A DNA stretch of 64,000 nucleotides from G020353115 sp964640125 (GCA_964640125.1 CAZXGG010000005.1:20583-84582); one strand, 5' to 3'. Positions 45,217 through 54,466 are shown, counted from the first letter of the stretch. Program-made: numbers and translations. Notes: generated by a model not told the origin, from the letters alone.

Positions 45217-45722
45217 CCTGTTGTGCGGTTAAGGTCTGACTATAGTAATCTTATTTTATAACTGATTTTTAAACATTTAGCTCCGTAGGCCGTGCCTGCC
45301 GGCAGTGTGTTTCTTCAGTATTTAGGTAACAGATTTTGTTTGAGATTTTAAGATCTATTTGGTTAATTGATTGCCTAATTTTTTGTACAAGGTCTGGAGG
45401 ATATATAGAACACAATCCCGGAGGGATTGAATAATAAATAGCCCGGTACTAGCCCCGACGATTTTGTCGGGGCGAAGTGCCGGGTATACTAATGGAAATA
45501 AATCGCAACCCTGAATGGGGTTGAATATTAATACTCTAAATAGCAAAATTCAACCCCTTAAGGGTTGTAAATATTTCGGGTCGATATACCACCGGTTAAC
45601 ACCGGTGGCTATTCAATGTTATACCCCTGCCGGGGTATTTAGGTACGAACAAAATTCCACTATTGAATAAAAGCTTCTCAAACCTCATCACTTCAAATCT
45701 AACGTTTTACAAAAATCCTTTA
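45217..45722. other. 506-bp intergenic region with hairpin cluster
   Basis: No gene is seen between lspA and the YtfJ-like gene. Most of the region is the palindrome cluster described at 45296-45638; the rest is AT-rich. Confidence 0.6.
45296..45638. repeat. Cluster of seven palindromes/hairpins
   Basis: In order: CTGCCGGCAG (45296-45305); AATCCC/GGGATT (45414-45428); a nested pair with outer CCCGGTACT/AGTGCCGGG (45442-45450, 45476-45484) and inner CCCCGAC/GTCGGGG (45453-45459, 45466-45472); CAACCC/GGGTTG (45506-45511, 45518-45523); CAACCC/GGGTTG again (45551-45567); CCACCGGT/ACCGGTGG (45589-45608); and ATACCCC/GGGGTAT (45621-45638). The stems are joined by AT-rich AATA/TAAATAG linkers. This modular look is typical of REP-like extragenic elements seen in Bacteroidota, which are often spread by REP-associated transposases; no transposase is present here. 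Confidence 0.75.
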
Positions 45723-46256
45723 CTACTCTTTGGTAAGTTCGATGATCAGTGTAATGATCTCCGGAATTTCACTATCCGGTATTTTCCCTTTGTACAGCGC
45801 CCTTACTACCCGGTTTTTATCAACGATGATCACACTGTAACTGTCCTCAGGCAGTCCCCATTGTTCCTGAAGAACAGCATCATAATCAAACAGTATGGTG
45901 GTTTCATACTTTTCTGCTTTTTTCCCGGCAATTAAACGGATCAGCCCGTTTGGTTTCCATGTGGATTTACAATCCACAATCCCAAATCCTTTAAAATGAT
46001 CCTTGGATATTATCTTATCCACATCAACCGCTTTGTCTATTGCATCATTGAAAGGATCATTCAGATCCGACTCATCCGGGTCCACATAATTGACCTGCAA
46101 TACTTTCCCTTTCCATGTATCCATGGTGTGCACAATTCCGTCGGCATCTTTAAACTCCCAATCGGATGCCTTATCACCTACTTTGAGCTTGCTGCTCTGT
46201 GCCTGTAGTAATGATCCGGTTAACAGCAGTGTCAGGAATAGAAAATATGTTTTCAT
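45723..46256 (-). CDS. YtfJ-like periplasmic thioredoxin-fold protein
   Basis: The 177-residue protein has a signal peptide (MKTYFLFLTLLLTGSLLQAQ) and a thioredoxin-like fold reading KLKVGDKASDWEFKDADGIVHTMDTWKGKVLQVNYVDPDESDLNDPF, close in layout to the YtfJ family. It has no CxxC pair, so it is not a classical redox thioredoxin. Known YtfJ proteins are periplasmic and of unclear function. Single gene downstream of rnr on the same strand, with 150 bp between. Confidence 0.68.
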   Translation of the reverse strand: MKTYFLFLTLLLTGSLLQAQSSKLKVGDKASDWEFKDADGIVHTMDTWKGKVLQVNYVDPDESDLNDPFNDAIDKAVDVDKIISKDHFKGFGIVDCKSTWKPNGLIRLIAGKKAEKYETTILFDYDAVLQEQWGLPEDSYSVIIVDKNRVVRALYKGKIPDSEIPEIITLIIELTKE

Positions 46257-46344
46257 GAGTCTTTAAGTTTTAAAGGTTGTTATTCGATTATCAGGTAATG
46301 AACATGGCTTGTTGTAAAGATAAAGAAATATTTATTTATTCAAC

Positions 46345-46365
46345 CGCTTCTGCTTTACAGAAGCG
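46345..46365. other. Hairpin between rnr and the YtfJ-like gene
   Basis: CGCTTCTG (46345-46352) and CAGAAGCG (46358-46365) form an 8-bp perfect stem with a 5-base loop. It lies 41 bp beyond the rnr stop and could terminate rnr, but the run after it on the minus strand (GGTTGAATAAAT) is not T-rich, so the role is uncertain. Confidence 0.4.
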
Positions 46366-46406
46366 ATTTTCACATTTCTGCCAGATAAACATATCCAAGA
46401 TAGCGG

Positions 46407-48545
46407 TTATTCCACCAATAACAGATCTACCTGCTTCCGGGGAAGGTCAACCCGTGAAATCTCAATAGTTATCGGATCTCCGAGCTGGTATTGTTTACGG
46501 GTAAGGCGACCGGTAATGCAATAATTCTCTTCATCCAGCTCATAAAAATCGTCATCCAGCTCCCGGATCGGGATCAATCCCTCGCATTTGTTTTCACTGA
46601 TCTCTACATAGATCCCCCAGTCGGCAACCCCGGAGATGATCCCATCATACTGCTGTCCGATTTTATCTTTCAGGAATTCAACCTGTTTGTATTTAATGGA
46701 TGCCCGTTCTGCTTCAATGGCTTTACGTTCCATTTCGGAGGCATGCATGCAGAGGCTCTCATACTGTTCTTCACTCTCCGATTTTTCACCCCGCAGGTAC
46801 TTTTCCAGCAATCGATGAACCATCATATCCGGATACCTGCGGATGGGGGATGTAAAATGGGAATAATGGTCAAATGCAAGGCCATAGTGCCCGATATTGC
46901 GGGTTGAATATTTTGCTTTAGCCATTGTCCTGATCGCCAGGGTCTCAATCAGGTTTTGTTCCTTTTTCCCCTGAACATTCTTCAGGAGCTGGTTCAGCGA
47001 TTGGGACAGTTGCCGGTGTGAGGCGGTGGATATCTGGTGACCAAATTTCTTTATCAGGAAAGCAAAGGATGACAGTTTTTCCTGATCAGGCCGGTCATGA
47101 ACCCGGTATACAAAAGTTTTCGGTGGTTTTGTTTTGAATCCGACAAACTCTGCAACCCGTTTGTTCGCCAGAAGCATAAATTCTTCAATCAATTGATTCG
47201 ATGGTTTATTCTGTTTCAGGAAAACGCCTAACGGTGTGCCCTTTTCATCAATTTCAAATGCCACTTCGGTACGTTCAAAATCAATGGAGCCGTTTTCGAA
47301 CCTTCTTTTTCTTAATGTTTGAGCCAATTGATGAAGCTTCATAACTTCCATGCTCATATCACCCTGTCCGGTTTCAATCACTTTCTGAGCCTCTTCATAG
47401 GTAAATCGCCTGTCAGAACGAATGACGCTTTTTCCCATCCACTCAGAAACAACATTGGCCTGATCATCCATTTCAAACACGGTGGAAAAACAAAGTTTAT
47501 CCTCCTCCGGTCGCAGGGAGCAAAGCTGGTTTGATAATTTCTCGGGGAGCATCGGGATGACCCGGTCAACCAGGTAGACCGATGTTCCACGTTCCTGTGC
47601 TTCTTTGTCAAGAACTGAATTGGGTGAAATGAAAAAAGTAACGTCAGCAATGTGCACACCGACTTCCCACCTGCCGGAGTCAAGCTGTCGGATGGATAAA
47701 GCATCGTCAAAATCCTTCGCATCCTCCGGGTCAATGGTAAATGTTGGCACCGTCCGAAAATCCTTTCTCTGCCGGTACTCATCCCGTGATACCCTGTCCG
47801 GCATTTTCGCGGCTTCCCGTTCCACATCTTTCGGAAAAGAATAAGGAAGGTCATACTCTGCAAGGATGGCATGCATTTCCACTTCATGTTCTCCCGGCTC
47901 TCCCAAGACTTCTACGATCTCACCGGTAGGATTTTTTACCGACTGAGGCCAGTCAACAATGCGCGCAATGGCTTTTTGCCCGTTCAATGCATGATTTAAC
48001 TTCTCTTTTGGAATGTAGATATCATACGGCATCTTCTTGCTGTCGGGCAGGAGAAATGCGAAGTGTGCAGCAATCTCAACCGTTCCGACAAAATTCCTTT
48101 TCCCCCTTTTGACGATCTCAACCACCTCTCCTTCCAACCGCCTGCTTTTTCTCCTGGCATACAGGTACACCTTAACCCAGTCACCATGAAGGGCATGATT
48201 CAGGTTTGCCTGTGTTACAAATATATCTTCAGAGAGGGATTCCGAATTGATATAGGCAGATCCCTGAGCCGTCATTTCAACCGTTCCATAGATGTACCCT
48301 CCTTTTGATTTTAATTTGTATTTCCCGGTATAAATCTCAGTCAGGTAATCGGCAGCAGTCAACTCACCAAGGATCACATTGATCAGTTGCCTTGTCGAGG
48401 TATCTTTGATGTTCAATAACCGGGTAAGTTGCTTGTAGTTATAGGTTTTGGAAGGGCTGCCGGAAAAGATACCCAGAATTTTCCCGGTCAGGGATTTTTT
48501 TTTGATGGAACCGGGTTTCTTGCTTTTTTTCTTTTTTTTGGCCAT
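46407..48545 (-). CDS. rnr: Ribonuclease R
   Basis: The 712-residue 3'-5' exoribonuclease starts with a lysine-rich tail (MAKKKKKSKKPGSIKKK), followed by cold-shock domains (about 80-240), the RNB catalytic domain with DPEDAKDFDD at 272-281, and a C-terminal S1 domain (GIISGVADWGIYVEISENKCEGLIPI). The acidic residues in DPEDAKDFDD bind the catalytic magnesium. It degrades structured RNA and takes part in RNA quality control. It is divergent from the patatin gene and monocistronic or followed only by the YtfJ-like gene. Confidence 0.96.
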   Translation of the reverse strand: MAKKKKKSKKPGSIKKKSLTGKILGIFSGSPSKTYNYKQLTRLLNIKDTSTRQLINVILGELTAADYLTEIYTGKYKLKSKGGYIYGTVEMTAQGSAYINSESLSEDIFVTQANLNHALHGDWVKVYLYARRKSRRLEGEVVEIVKRGKRNFVGTVEIAAHFAFLLPDSKKMPYDIYIPKEKLNHALNGQKAIARIVDWPQSVKNPTGEIVEVLGEPGEHEVEMHAILAEYDLPYSFPKDVEREAAKMPDRVSRDEYRQRKDFRTVPTFTIDPEDAKDFDDALSIRQLDSGRWEVGVHIADVTFFISPNSVLDKEAQERGTSVYLVDRVIPMLPEKLSNQLCSLRPEEDKLCFSTVFEMDDQANVVSEWMGKSVIRSDRRFTYEEAQKVIETGQGDMSMEVMKLHQLAQTLRKRRFENGSIDFERTEVAFEIDEKGTPLGVFLKQNKPSNQLIEEFMLLANKRVAEFVGFKTKPPKTFVYRVHDRPDQEKLSSFAFLIKKFGHQISTASHRQLSQSLNQLLKNVQGKKEQNLIETLAIRTMAKAKYSTRNIGHYGLAFDHYSHFTSPIRRYPDMMVHRLLEKYLRGEKSESEEQYESLCMHASEMERKAIEAERASIKYKQVEFLKDKIGQQYDGIISGVADWGIYVEISENKCEGLIPIRELDDDFYELDEENYCITGRLTRKQYQLGDPITIEISRVDLPRKQVDLLLVE

Positions 48546-48641
48546 GTTCTCCGATTTTGCGGAAATTTACAAAAATCATTCGACGTGAAGCAACCAAACC
48601 GGGGTTTATACCTATCTTACTGATATAACAGCCATATCGCC

Positions 48642-49439
48642 ATGAACCAGAACGAACCAAATGAATCCTCCTTTGGGCTTGGGATTGCACTCAGCGGTGG
48701 GGGTGCCCGGGGGCTTGCACACCTGGGTGTATTGAAAGCACTCAAAGAACACCAGCTCTTTCCGGAAATTATTTCCGGTGTTAGTGCCGGTGCCATTGGC
48801 GGGGCATTCTATGCCGACGGTTATCAGCCGGAAGAGATCCTTGAACTCTTTATCGAAGAAAAACTTTTCCACCTGATCCATGTAACCTTTCCCAAAGAAG
48901 GGCTGCTGAAAGCCTCCGGCTTTTATGAACTGATAAGAAATCACCTCAGAGCCAAAAACTTTGAAGACCTTAATTGTCCGCTGTATGTCGCCGCTACCAA
49001 TATGAATACGGGAAAAATAGAATATTTCAATCAGGGCCCCCTGGAGGAAAAATTAATCGCCTCTTCCAGCATTCCGGTCCTTCTCAATCCCATTAAAATA
49101 GGAGGGAATACCTATGTCGATGGCGGAGTGGTCGATAACCTTCCCGTCAGACCATTGAAAGGGAAGTGTAAAAAAATTATCGGAGTCAATGTTAACCCAT
49201 TGTATGAGAAAAAAGATATCAAGGGAATCATTCAGTTAGCGGAACGTACGTTTTACCTGAATATCGTTTCAAACAGCAGGGAGCACATACCGGAATGTGA
49301 TTTGTACATTGAAATCAAGGGATTGAAAGGGTATGGTGTTTTTGAGATCAGCAAGGCTCGACAGATCTTCAACGCCGGATACCGGGAAACGGTACAAATC
49401 CTGAGAAACACCGACCTGTCCGATTTCCAAGACAATTAA
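48642..49439 (+). CDS. Patatin-like phospholipase
   Basis: The 265-residue protein has the oxyanion motif SGGGARGLAHLG at about 19-30, the nucleophile Ser48 in GVSAG, and the second catalytic residue Asp160 in DGGVVDNLP. These are the three marks of bacterial patatin/RssA-type acyl hydrolases. There is no signal peptide, so it should be cytoplasmic or membrane associated and act on phospholipids. The stop overlaps the convergent metF stop by 4 bp. Confidence 0.92.
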   Translation: MNQNEPNESSFGLGIALSGGGARGLAHLGVLKALKEHQLFPEIISGVSAGAIGGAFYADGYQPEEILELFIEEKLFHLIHVTFPKEGLLKASGFYELIRNHLRAKNFEDLNCPLYVAATNMNTGKIEYFNQGPLEEKLIASSSIPVLLNPIKIGGNTYVDGGVVDNLPVRPLKGKCKKIIGVNVNPLYEKKDIKGIIQLAERTFYLNIVSNSREHIPECDLYIEIKGLKGYGVFEISKARQIFNAGYRETVQILRNTDLSDFQDN

Positions 49440-50395
49440 AACACTGCCTTTGCAATCTTGAAAATATTGTCCGATCGTCCCATGGTGAAATAATGCACAA
49501 CAGGCACTCCCGCTGCAACCAGTTCCTTCGACTGTTCAATTGCCCATTCAACCCCAACCTCTTTGATTGCTTCCTGTGTTTTGCATTTCAGGACCTCTTT
49601 TACCAGCGCTTCCGGAAGATTAATGTTGAATGTTTTTGGAAGGTAGCTCAGGTGATCATAGAGTGATACCGGTTTAATCCCGGGAATAATCGGTACCTCA
49701 ATGCCTTTTTTCCGGCAGCTGTCGACAAAGGTGAAGTATTTTGTGTTATCAAAAAACATCTGGGTCACCACGAAATCTGCACCAGCATCTATCTTCTTCT
49801 TCAGGAAATGAAGATCCGATTCCATATTGGGCGCTTCCGGATGCTTTTCAGGGTATCCTGCAACACCGACCGAAAAATCGGTGGGAGACGGATGCTGCAA
49901 ATCTTCATCCAGGTAGATGCCCCTGTTCATGTCCACTATCTGTTTCAGAAGATCAATCGAATGAACATGCCCCCCCTCCTCGGGTGTAAAAATTTTTGAT
50001 TCGCTGTTTGGATCCCCACGCACTGCCAACAGGTTATTCACATCCAGAAAATTCAAATCGATCAATGCATTTTCGGTCTCCTCACGGGTAAATCCACCAC
50101 AGATCATATGGGGAACAACAATGACTTTGTACCTGTATTTCAATGCTGCCGAGATGGCAACGGTCCCCGGTCTTTTCCAGATCACTCTCCGCTCCACCAT
50201 ATTGTGGTTGATCTTTTTATAAACAACCTCCTCCTGGTGGTAAGTGATGTTAAGATAGGGAGGATTAAATTCCATCAATGGATCCAACGTCTGATAGATG
50301 CTGTCAATATCATCCCCCTTGAGGGGGGGAAGCAATTCAAATGATATTAATGTTTTCTCCGATTGATTTAAAATTTCAATTACTTTACCACTCAT
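49436..50395 (-). CDS. metF: 5,10-methylenetetrahydrofolate reductase
   Basis: The 319-residue TIM-barrel flavoprotein reduces methylene-THF to methyl-THF, the methyl donor for MetH. Visible marks are ISFELLPPLKGDD, YLNITYHQ, VVPHMICGGFTREETENALIDL, LLAVRGDPN and DFVVTQMFFDN. It follows metH by 6 bp on the same strand and shares its transcript, so it is under the SAM-I riboswitch at 54282-54394. The length is slightly longer than E. coli MetF (296). Confidence 0.95.
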   Translation of the reverse strand: MSGKVIEILNQSEKTLISFELLPPLKGDDIDSIYQTLDPLMEFNPPYLNITYHQEEVVYKKINHNMVERRVIWKRPGTVAISAALKYRYKVIVVPHMICGGFTREETENALIDLNFLDVNNLLAVRGDPNSESKIFTPEEGGHVHSIDLLKQIVDMNRGIYLDEDLQHPSPTDFSVGVAGYPEKHPEAPNMESDLHFLKKKIDAGADFVVTQMFFDNTKYFTFVDSCRKKGIEVPIIPGIKPVSLYDHLSYLPKTFNINLPEALVKEVLKCKTQEAIKEVGVEWAIEQSKELVAAGVPVVHYFTMGRSDNIFKIAKAVF

Positions 50396-50401
50396 GATTC
50401 T

Positions 50402-53400
50402 CTATTTATAATTCAACACGGGAAACAGCCATTTTTCAGCTTCAGCCAGACTGATCCCTTTTCGTTTTGCATAATCCTCTACCTGATCAATTCCTATTTT
50501 CCCTACCTCAATATACCTGGATTCGGGATGTGAGAGCACCATGGCACAAACGGATGCGGCGGGTGTCATGGAGTAGTTTTCGGTTAAGCAGATCCCGGTT
50601 TTCTCCTCTACTCCCAGCAGGTCAAATACCTTACTTTTTTCAGAATGATCCGGGCATGCCGGGTATCCGAAGGCAGGTCTGATCCCCCGGTATTTTGTCT
50701 GAAACAGCTCCTCCATTGATAGTTTTTCGTCCCGGGCAAAACCCCAGTACTCTCTCCTGATCTTTTCATGAAGCAATTCTGTAAATGCTTCAGCCAAACG
50801 GTCGGCCAGTGCCTTGATCATAATGGCATGATAATCATCATGATCCTGTTCGAATTCTTCCAGGTACCCATTCAGACCCATCCCTGCTGTAATCGCCATT
50901 AGCCCGAAATAATCTTTCCTGCCTGAATGGGTGGGTGCAATAAAATCCGCCAGTGAAGCATGTTTCCCTGAGGTTGTCTTTGCTGTTTGCTGTCGCAATT
51001 GATTCAGGGTGCAAACCGGTGAGTTGCGATCCTCATCTTCGTAAATATGAATATCATCTCCCGAAGCATTTGCCGGGAAAATTCCGAAAACGGCATTGGC
51101 TTTGATTTGGTTTTCACTGATTATTCTGTCAAGCAACGTTTGCGCATCACGGAAAAGTGTTTGTGCCTCTTCCCCCTTTTCAGGATGATTAAGGATCTCA
51201 GGATATTTCCCTTTCAGTTCCCACACATGATAAAAGAAGGTCCAGTCGATGTAGTTCCGGATCTCCCCAAGATCATACCCTTCAAACATCTTTATTCCCA
51301 TGGTCTGGGGTATAACCGGCTGAAAATCATTCCATTTCATGTCGGGTCTGTTTTTCCGTGCCTGTTCCAGTGAAATGAAGGATCGTTTAATCCCGCTATT
51401 CATTTCACGGAGCTCCTGATACCGATGGTTGGTTTCACGCAAAAGTGTTCCTTTCCGTTCCTTTGAAAGAAGGTCGGCAACTACACCAACGCTGCGGGAT
51501 GCATCTTTTACATGAATGACTCCGTTACCGTAATGGGGCTGAATTTTAACGGCTGTATGCAAAACAGAAGTCGTTGCACCACCGATCAGCAGAGGAATAT
51601 TCAGCTTTTCCCGTTCCATCTCTTTGGCGACATGCACCATCTCCTCCAGGGACGGTGTGATCAATCCGCTCAGTCCCAGGATATCCACGTTCTGCTTTTT
51701 TGCTTCGCCGATAATTTTTTCAGCAGGTACCATGACACCCAGGTCAATGATCCTGTAATTATTACAGCCGAGAACGATACCAACGATGTTCTTCCCTATA
51801 TCATGCACATCGCCCTTCACTGTGGCAAGTAAGATGGTTCCATTGCTGGATCGATCTTCTGTTCCGGTAGTTTCCTTTTCAATGAATGGCATCAGGACAG
51901 CCACTGCCTTTTTCATAACCCTGGCACTTTTTATTACCTGTGGCAGGAACATCTTACCTGATCCGAACAGATCGCCAACACAGTTCATCCCCTCCATCAA
52001 GGGACCTTCGATAACCTGTAATGATTTTTCATAATGCTCCCGTGCGGCTTTCACGTCTTCTTCAATATATTCGTCAATACCACGGATCAGGGCATGGGTT
52101 AGCCTTTCTGCAACAGGCATTTTCCTCCACTCCTCTTCCGTGATAGCCCTTTTCTTTTCACCCGCTGTTTTTTCAGCATAGATGATCAGCCTTTCGGTTG
52201 CATCTGCTCTTCTGTTCAGTATCACATCCTCAACCAGGACAAGCAGTTCTTCCGGAATGTCATCATACACAGTCAGCATTCCGGCATTCACAATTCCCAT
52301 ATCTAATCCTGCTTTTATGGCATGGTACAGGAATGCCGAATGCATCGCTTCCCGAATGGTGTCGTTCCCCCTGAATGCAAAAGAGAGGTTGCTGATCCCA
52401 CCGCTCACCCTGGTGTTAGGCAAATTATTTTTTATCCATTTCACCGCACGGATAAAATCAACGGCATAGCTGTTATGTTCCTCGATCCCAGTGGCAACGG
52501 TTAGGACATTGGGATCGAAGATGATATCATGGGGTGGAAAATGCACCTTCTCCGTAAGGATCGTGTAGGCACGTTTACAAATGGCAATTTTTCTGTCAAA
52601 GGATACGGCTTGCCCCTGCTCATCAAAAGCCATGACAACCACGGCAGCACCATACTGTTTTATGCGTTCGGCGTGTGCAATGAAAACCTCCTCGCCCTCT
52701 TTCAGGCTAATGGAATTCACAATGGATTTTCCCTGAAGGCATTTCAATCCTGACTCAATGACCGGCCAGCTGGAAGAATCAACCATTACCGGTATCCGGG
52801 CAATATCGGGTTCTGGCATCAGCAGGTTCAGGAATTTCACCATCGTGGCTCCAGCATCCAGCATGGCATCGTCCAGATTAACATCAAGGATCTGCGCTCC
52901 TCCTTCAACCTGTTGTCTGGCAACCGACAGTGCTTCTTCAAACTTCTCCTCCCTGATTAACCGGGCAAATCTTTTAGATCCGGATACGTTGGTTCGCTCC
53001 CCGATATTGATAAAATTGCTGCCGGGATACAGGTTAAGTGCCTCGAGTCCACTCAGGTTCAACCGGTGTTGTTGCACGGGCAGCTTCCTTTTTTCAGATT
53101 TGGCAGCCAGTACTGAAAAACGCCTTATGTGTTCCGGCGTAGTTCCACAACATCCCCCGACAATGTTGACAAGTCCCTCCTGCAAAAATCCTTGCATATG
53201 CTCAGCCATCTCTTCGGCCGTTTCATCATACTCCCCAAACTGATTCGGAAGACCGGCATTAGGATATACAGAAACGGGAAGGTTTGTTTTCGAGGATAAT
53301 TCCTCCAGGAAGGGCCTCAATTCTTTAGCACCAAAAGAGCAGTTCAGCCCGATGCTAAACAGGTCGTAGCCGGATACGGAATGCAAAAAGGCTTCAACGG

Positions 53401-54076
53401 TTTGTCCCGAAAGGTTACGTCCGCTGAGATCAACGATGGTTCCGGAAACCATGACCGGTACCTTTATTTCTCTCTTCCTTTTAATTTCCTGTATGGCAAA
53501 AAGTGCAGCCTTGCCATTGAGAGTGTCAAAGACAGTCTCTACCAGCAGCAGGTCGACACCACCATCAATAAGTCCTTCTGCCTGTTCGCCATAAACAAGA
53601 ACCAGCTCGTCAAAAGTTACTGACCGTAATCCGGGATTTTCCACTGAGGGTGAGATGGAGGCAGACTTACTGGTCGGTCCCATGGATCCTGCGACAAACC
53701 TCGGTTTTTCCGGGGTTTTGTCAGTATACAACCGGGCGGCTTCCGATGCAAGCCTTGCCGAAGCAACATTCATTTCATAAACCAGGTCTTCCATCCGGTA
53801 GTCGGCCATCGATATGCGGTTAGCATTGAAGGTATTGGTCTCGATGATATCTGCTCCTGCTTCAAGGTATTGTTCATGGATCTCACGGATGACGGATGGT
53901 TTGGTCAGGGACAACAGATCGTTATTCCCCTTTAAGGGGCAGGGGTGATCAGCAAACCGTTCACCCCGAAAGTCATCCTCTTCAAGGTGGTATCCCTGGA
54001 TCATGGTCCCCATGGCTCCATCCAGAACAAGAACCTTCCTCTCTATTATCTTTCCTATGTTTTTATCCATACTCAT
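50402..54076 (-). CDS. metH: Cobalamin-dependent methionine synthase
   Basis: The 1224-residue enzyme is complete and of the E. coli length. The homocysteine domain (1-325) has zinc ligands Cys246, Cys309 and Cys310; the pterin domain (about 350-615) contains GSNFINIGERTNVSGS; the cap and B12 domains (about 645-890) have DVHDIGKN with His758 as the cobalt ligand; the reactivation domain (about 900-1224) ends with SMTPAASVCAMVLSHPESRYI. It transfers the methyl of methyl-THF to homocysteine to make methionine. With metF next to it the two steps are coexpressed. A SAM-I riboswitch lies in the leader; no cobalamin riboswitch is seen. Confidence 0.98.
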   Translation of the reverse strand: MSMDKNIGKIIERKVLVLDGAMGTMIQGYHLEEDDFRGERFADHPCPLKGNNDLLSLTKPSVIREIHEQYLEAGADIIETNTFNANRISMADYRMEDLVYEMNVASARLASEAARLYTDKTPEKPRFVAGSMGPTSKSASISPSVENPGLRSVTFDELVLVYGEQAEGLIDGGVDLLLVETVFDTLNGKAALFAIQEIKRKREIKVPVMVSGTIVDLSGRNLSGQTVEAFLHSVSGYDLFSIGLNCSFGAKELRPFLEELSSKTNLPVSVYPNAGLPNQFGEYDETAEEMAEHMQGFLQEGLVNIVGGCCGTTPEHIRRFSVLAAKSEKRKLPVQQHRLNLSGLEALNLYPGSNFINIGERTNVSGSKRFARLIREEKFEEALSVARQQVEGGAQILDVNLDDAMLDAGATMVKFLNLLMPEPDIARIPVMVDSSSWPVIESGLKCLQGKSIVNSISLKEGEEVFIAHAERIKQYGAAVVVMAFDEQGQAVSFDRKIAICKRAYTILTEKVHFPPHDIIFDPNVLTVATGIEEHNSYAVDFIRAVKWIKNNLPNTRVSGGISNLSFAFRGNDTIREAMHSAFLYHAIKAGLDMGIVNAGMLTVYDDIPEELLVLVEDVILNRRADATERLIIYAEKTAGEKKRAITEEEWRKMPVAERLTHALIRGIDEYIEEDVKAAREHYEKSLQVIEGPLMEGMNCVGDLFGSGKMFLPQVIKSARVMKKAVAVLMPFIEKETTGTEDRSSNGTILLATVKGDVHDIGKNIVGIVLGCNNYRIIDLGVMVPAEKIIGEAKKQNVDILGLSGLITPSLEEMVHVAKEMEREKLNIPLLIGGATTSVLHTAVKIQPHYGNGVIHVKDASRSVGVVADLLSKERKGTLLRETNHRYQELREMNSGIKRSFISLEQARKNRPDMKWNDFQPVIPQTMGIKMFEGYDLGEIRNYIDWTFFYHVWELKGKYPEILNHPEKGEEAQTLFRDAQTLLDRIISENQIKANAVFGIFPANASGDDIHIYEDEDRNSPVCTLNQLRQQTAKTTSGKHASLADFIAPTHSGRKDYFGLMAITAGMGLNGYLEEFEQDHDDYHAIMIKALADRLAEAFTELLHEKIRREYWGFARDEKLSMEELFQTKYRGIRPAFGYPACPDHSEKSKVFDLLGVEEKTGICLTENYSMTPAASVCAMVLSHPESRYIEVGKIGIDQVEDYAKRKGISLAEAEKWLFPVLNYK

Positions 54077-54281
54077 CCGTACTAGCAGCTACTGTTGAAA
54101 TGTATTAAACTGATTTCGATGACTCTCTTCAGGCATTCCAGATTTTCAATGACTCCCCTTGAAAGATCTGGATTCAATCCATGCCCATAGGCATACGTAG
54201 CATAAGAGATCCGGTCCGGCCTGTTGAGTGTGGGAAGATTTCCCGGTGCAGTGTTGGATACGTTTTCATGATGATGCGTTT
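54077..54281 (-). other. metH leader between SAM-I aptamer and start codon
   Basis: The 205-nt leader after the aptamer holds two stem-loops. Read on the minus strand, CCAGAT-TTTCAA type arms at 54138-54149 and 54159-54171 form a 12-bp stem with one bulge and a 9-base loop (GGGGAGTCA on the mRNA), and ATGCC/GGCAT (54181-54194) forms a smaller one. A GGGAA/TTCCC pair (about 54237-54249) lies nearer the aptamer. None is followed by a T-run, so the switch may act on translation or by another route. Confidence 0.5.
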
Positions 54282-54394
54282 AATTTATCATTTCCCGTTT
54301 ACGGGATTAGGTTTTAGCACCTTTTTTCCTGATCTGCCGGAAATGGTTGCTAGAGGTTCACAGAGCCTAATCTCTCCCCTCTTCTCAATAATTC
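54282..54394 (-). promoter_or_regulatory. SAM-I (S-box) riboswitch upstream of metH-metF
   Basis: Read on the minus strand the conserved core appears in order: P1 strand AATTATTGAG, then AGAGG with its partner CCTCT (P2) enclosing GGAGAGATTAGGCTCTGTGA (the kink-turn and pseudoknot region), AGCAACC (complement at 54345-54350), P3 ATTTCC/GGAAA, then GGTGCTAA (complement at 54314-54321), P4 CCCG-TAAA-CGGG (54294-54305) and the closing P1 strand ATGATAAATT. S-box RNAs bind SAM and turn methionine genes down when SAM is plentiful. Position before metH-metF fits this. Confidence 0.88.
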
Positions 54395-54434
54395 AAACAC
54401 CCTATAAGCGAAGAATATTTGATACTTGTGGTGG

Positions 54435-54466
54435 TAAAAGTAGAATGAATATTTGATAAATGCAAA
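54435..54466 (-). promoter_or_regulatory. Promoter of the SAM-I-metH-metF transcript
   Basis: On the minus strand, TTTG (complement at 54463-54466), a 20-bp spacer and TACTTTTA (complement at 54435-54442). This is one base from the Bacteroidota consensus. Transcription would start near 54426, about 30 nt before the aptamer. Confidence 0.62.

Noticed and set aside
45355..45546. 63-codon frame inside the hairpin cluster
   Set aside because: It reads through several palindromes and has no protein-like composition.
46345..46365. Firm terminator call for rnr
   Set aside because: The stem is good but the following minus-strand sequence is not a T-run, so it is kept only as an unexplained hairpin.
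52182..53243. Long open frames on the + strand opposite metH (95 and 161 codons)
   Set aside because: They are shadows of the metH reading frame with no start context, signal or family resemblance.
54077..54394. Cobalamin riboswitch before metH
   Set aside because: The GCCACUG B12-box is not present; the conserved segments seen are those of SAM-I.
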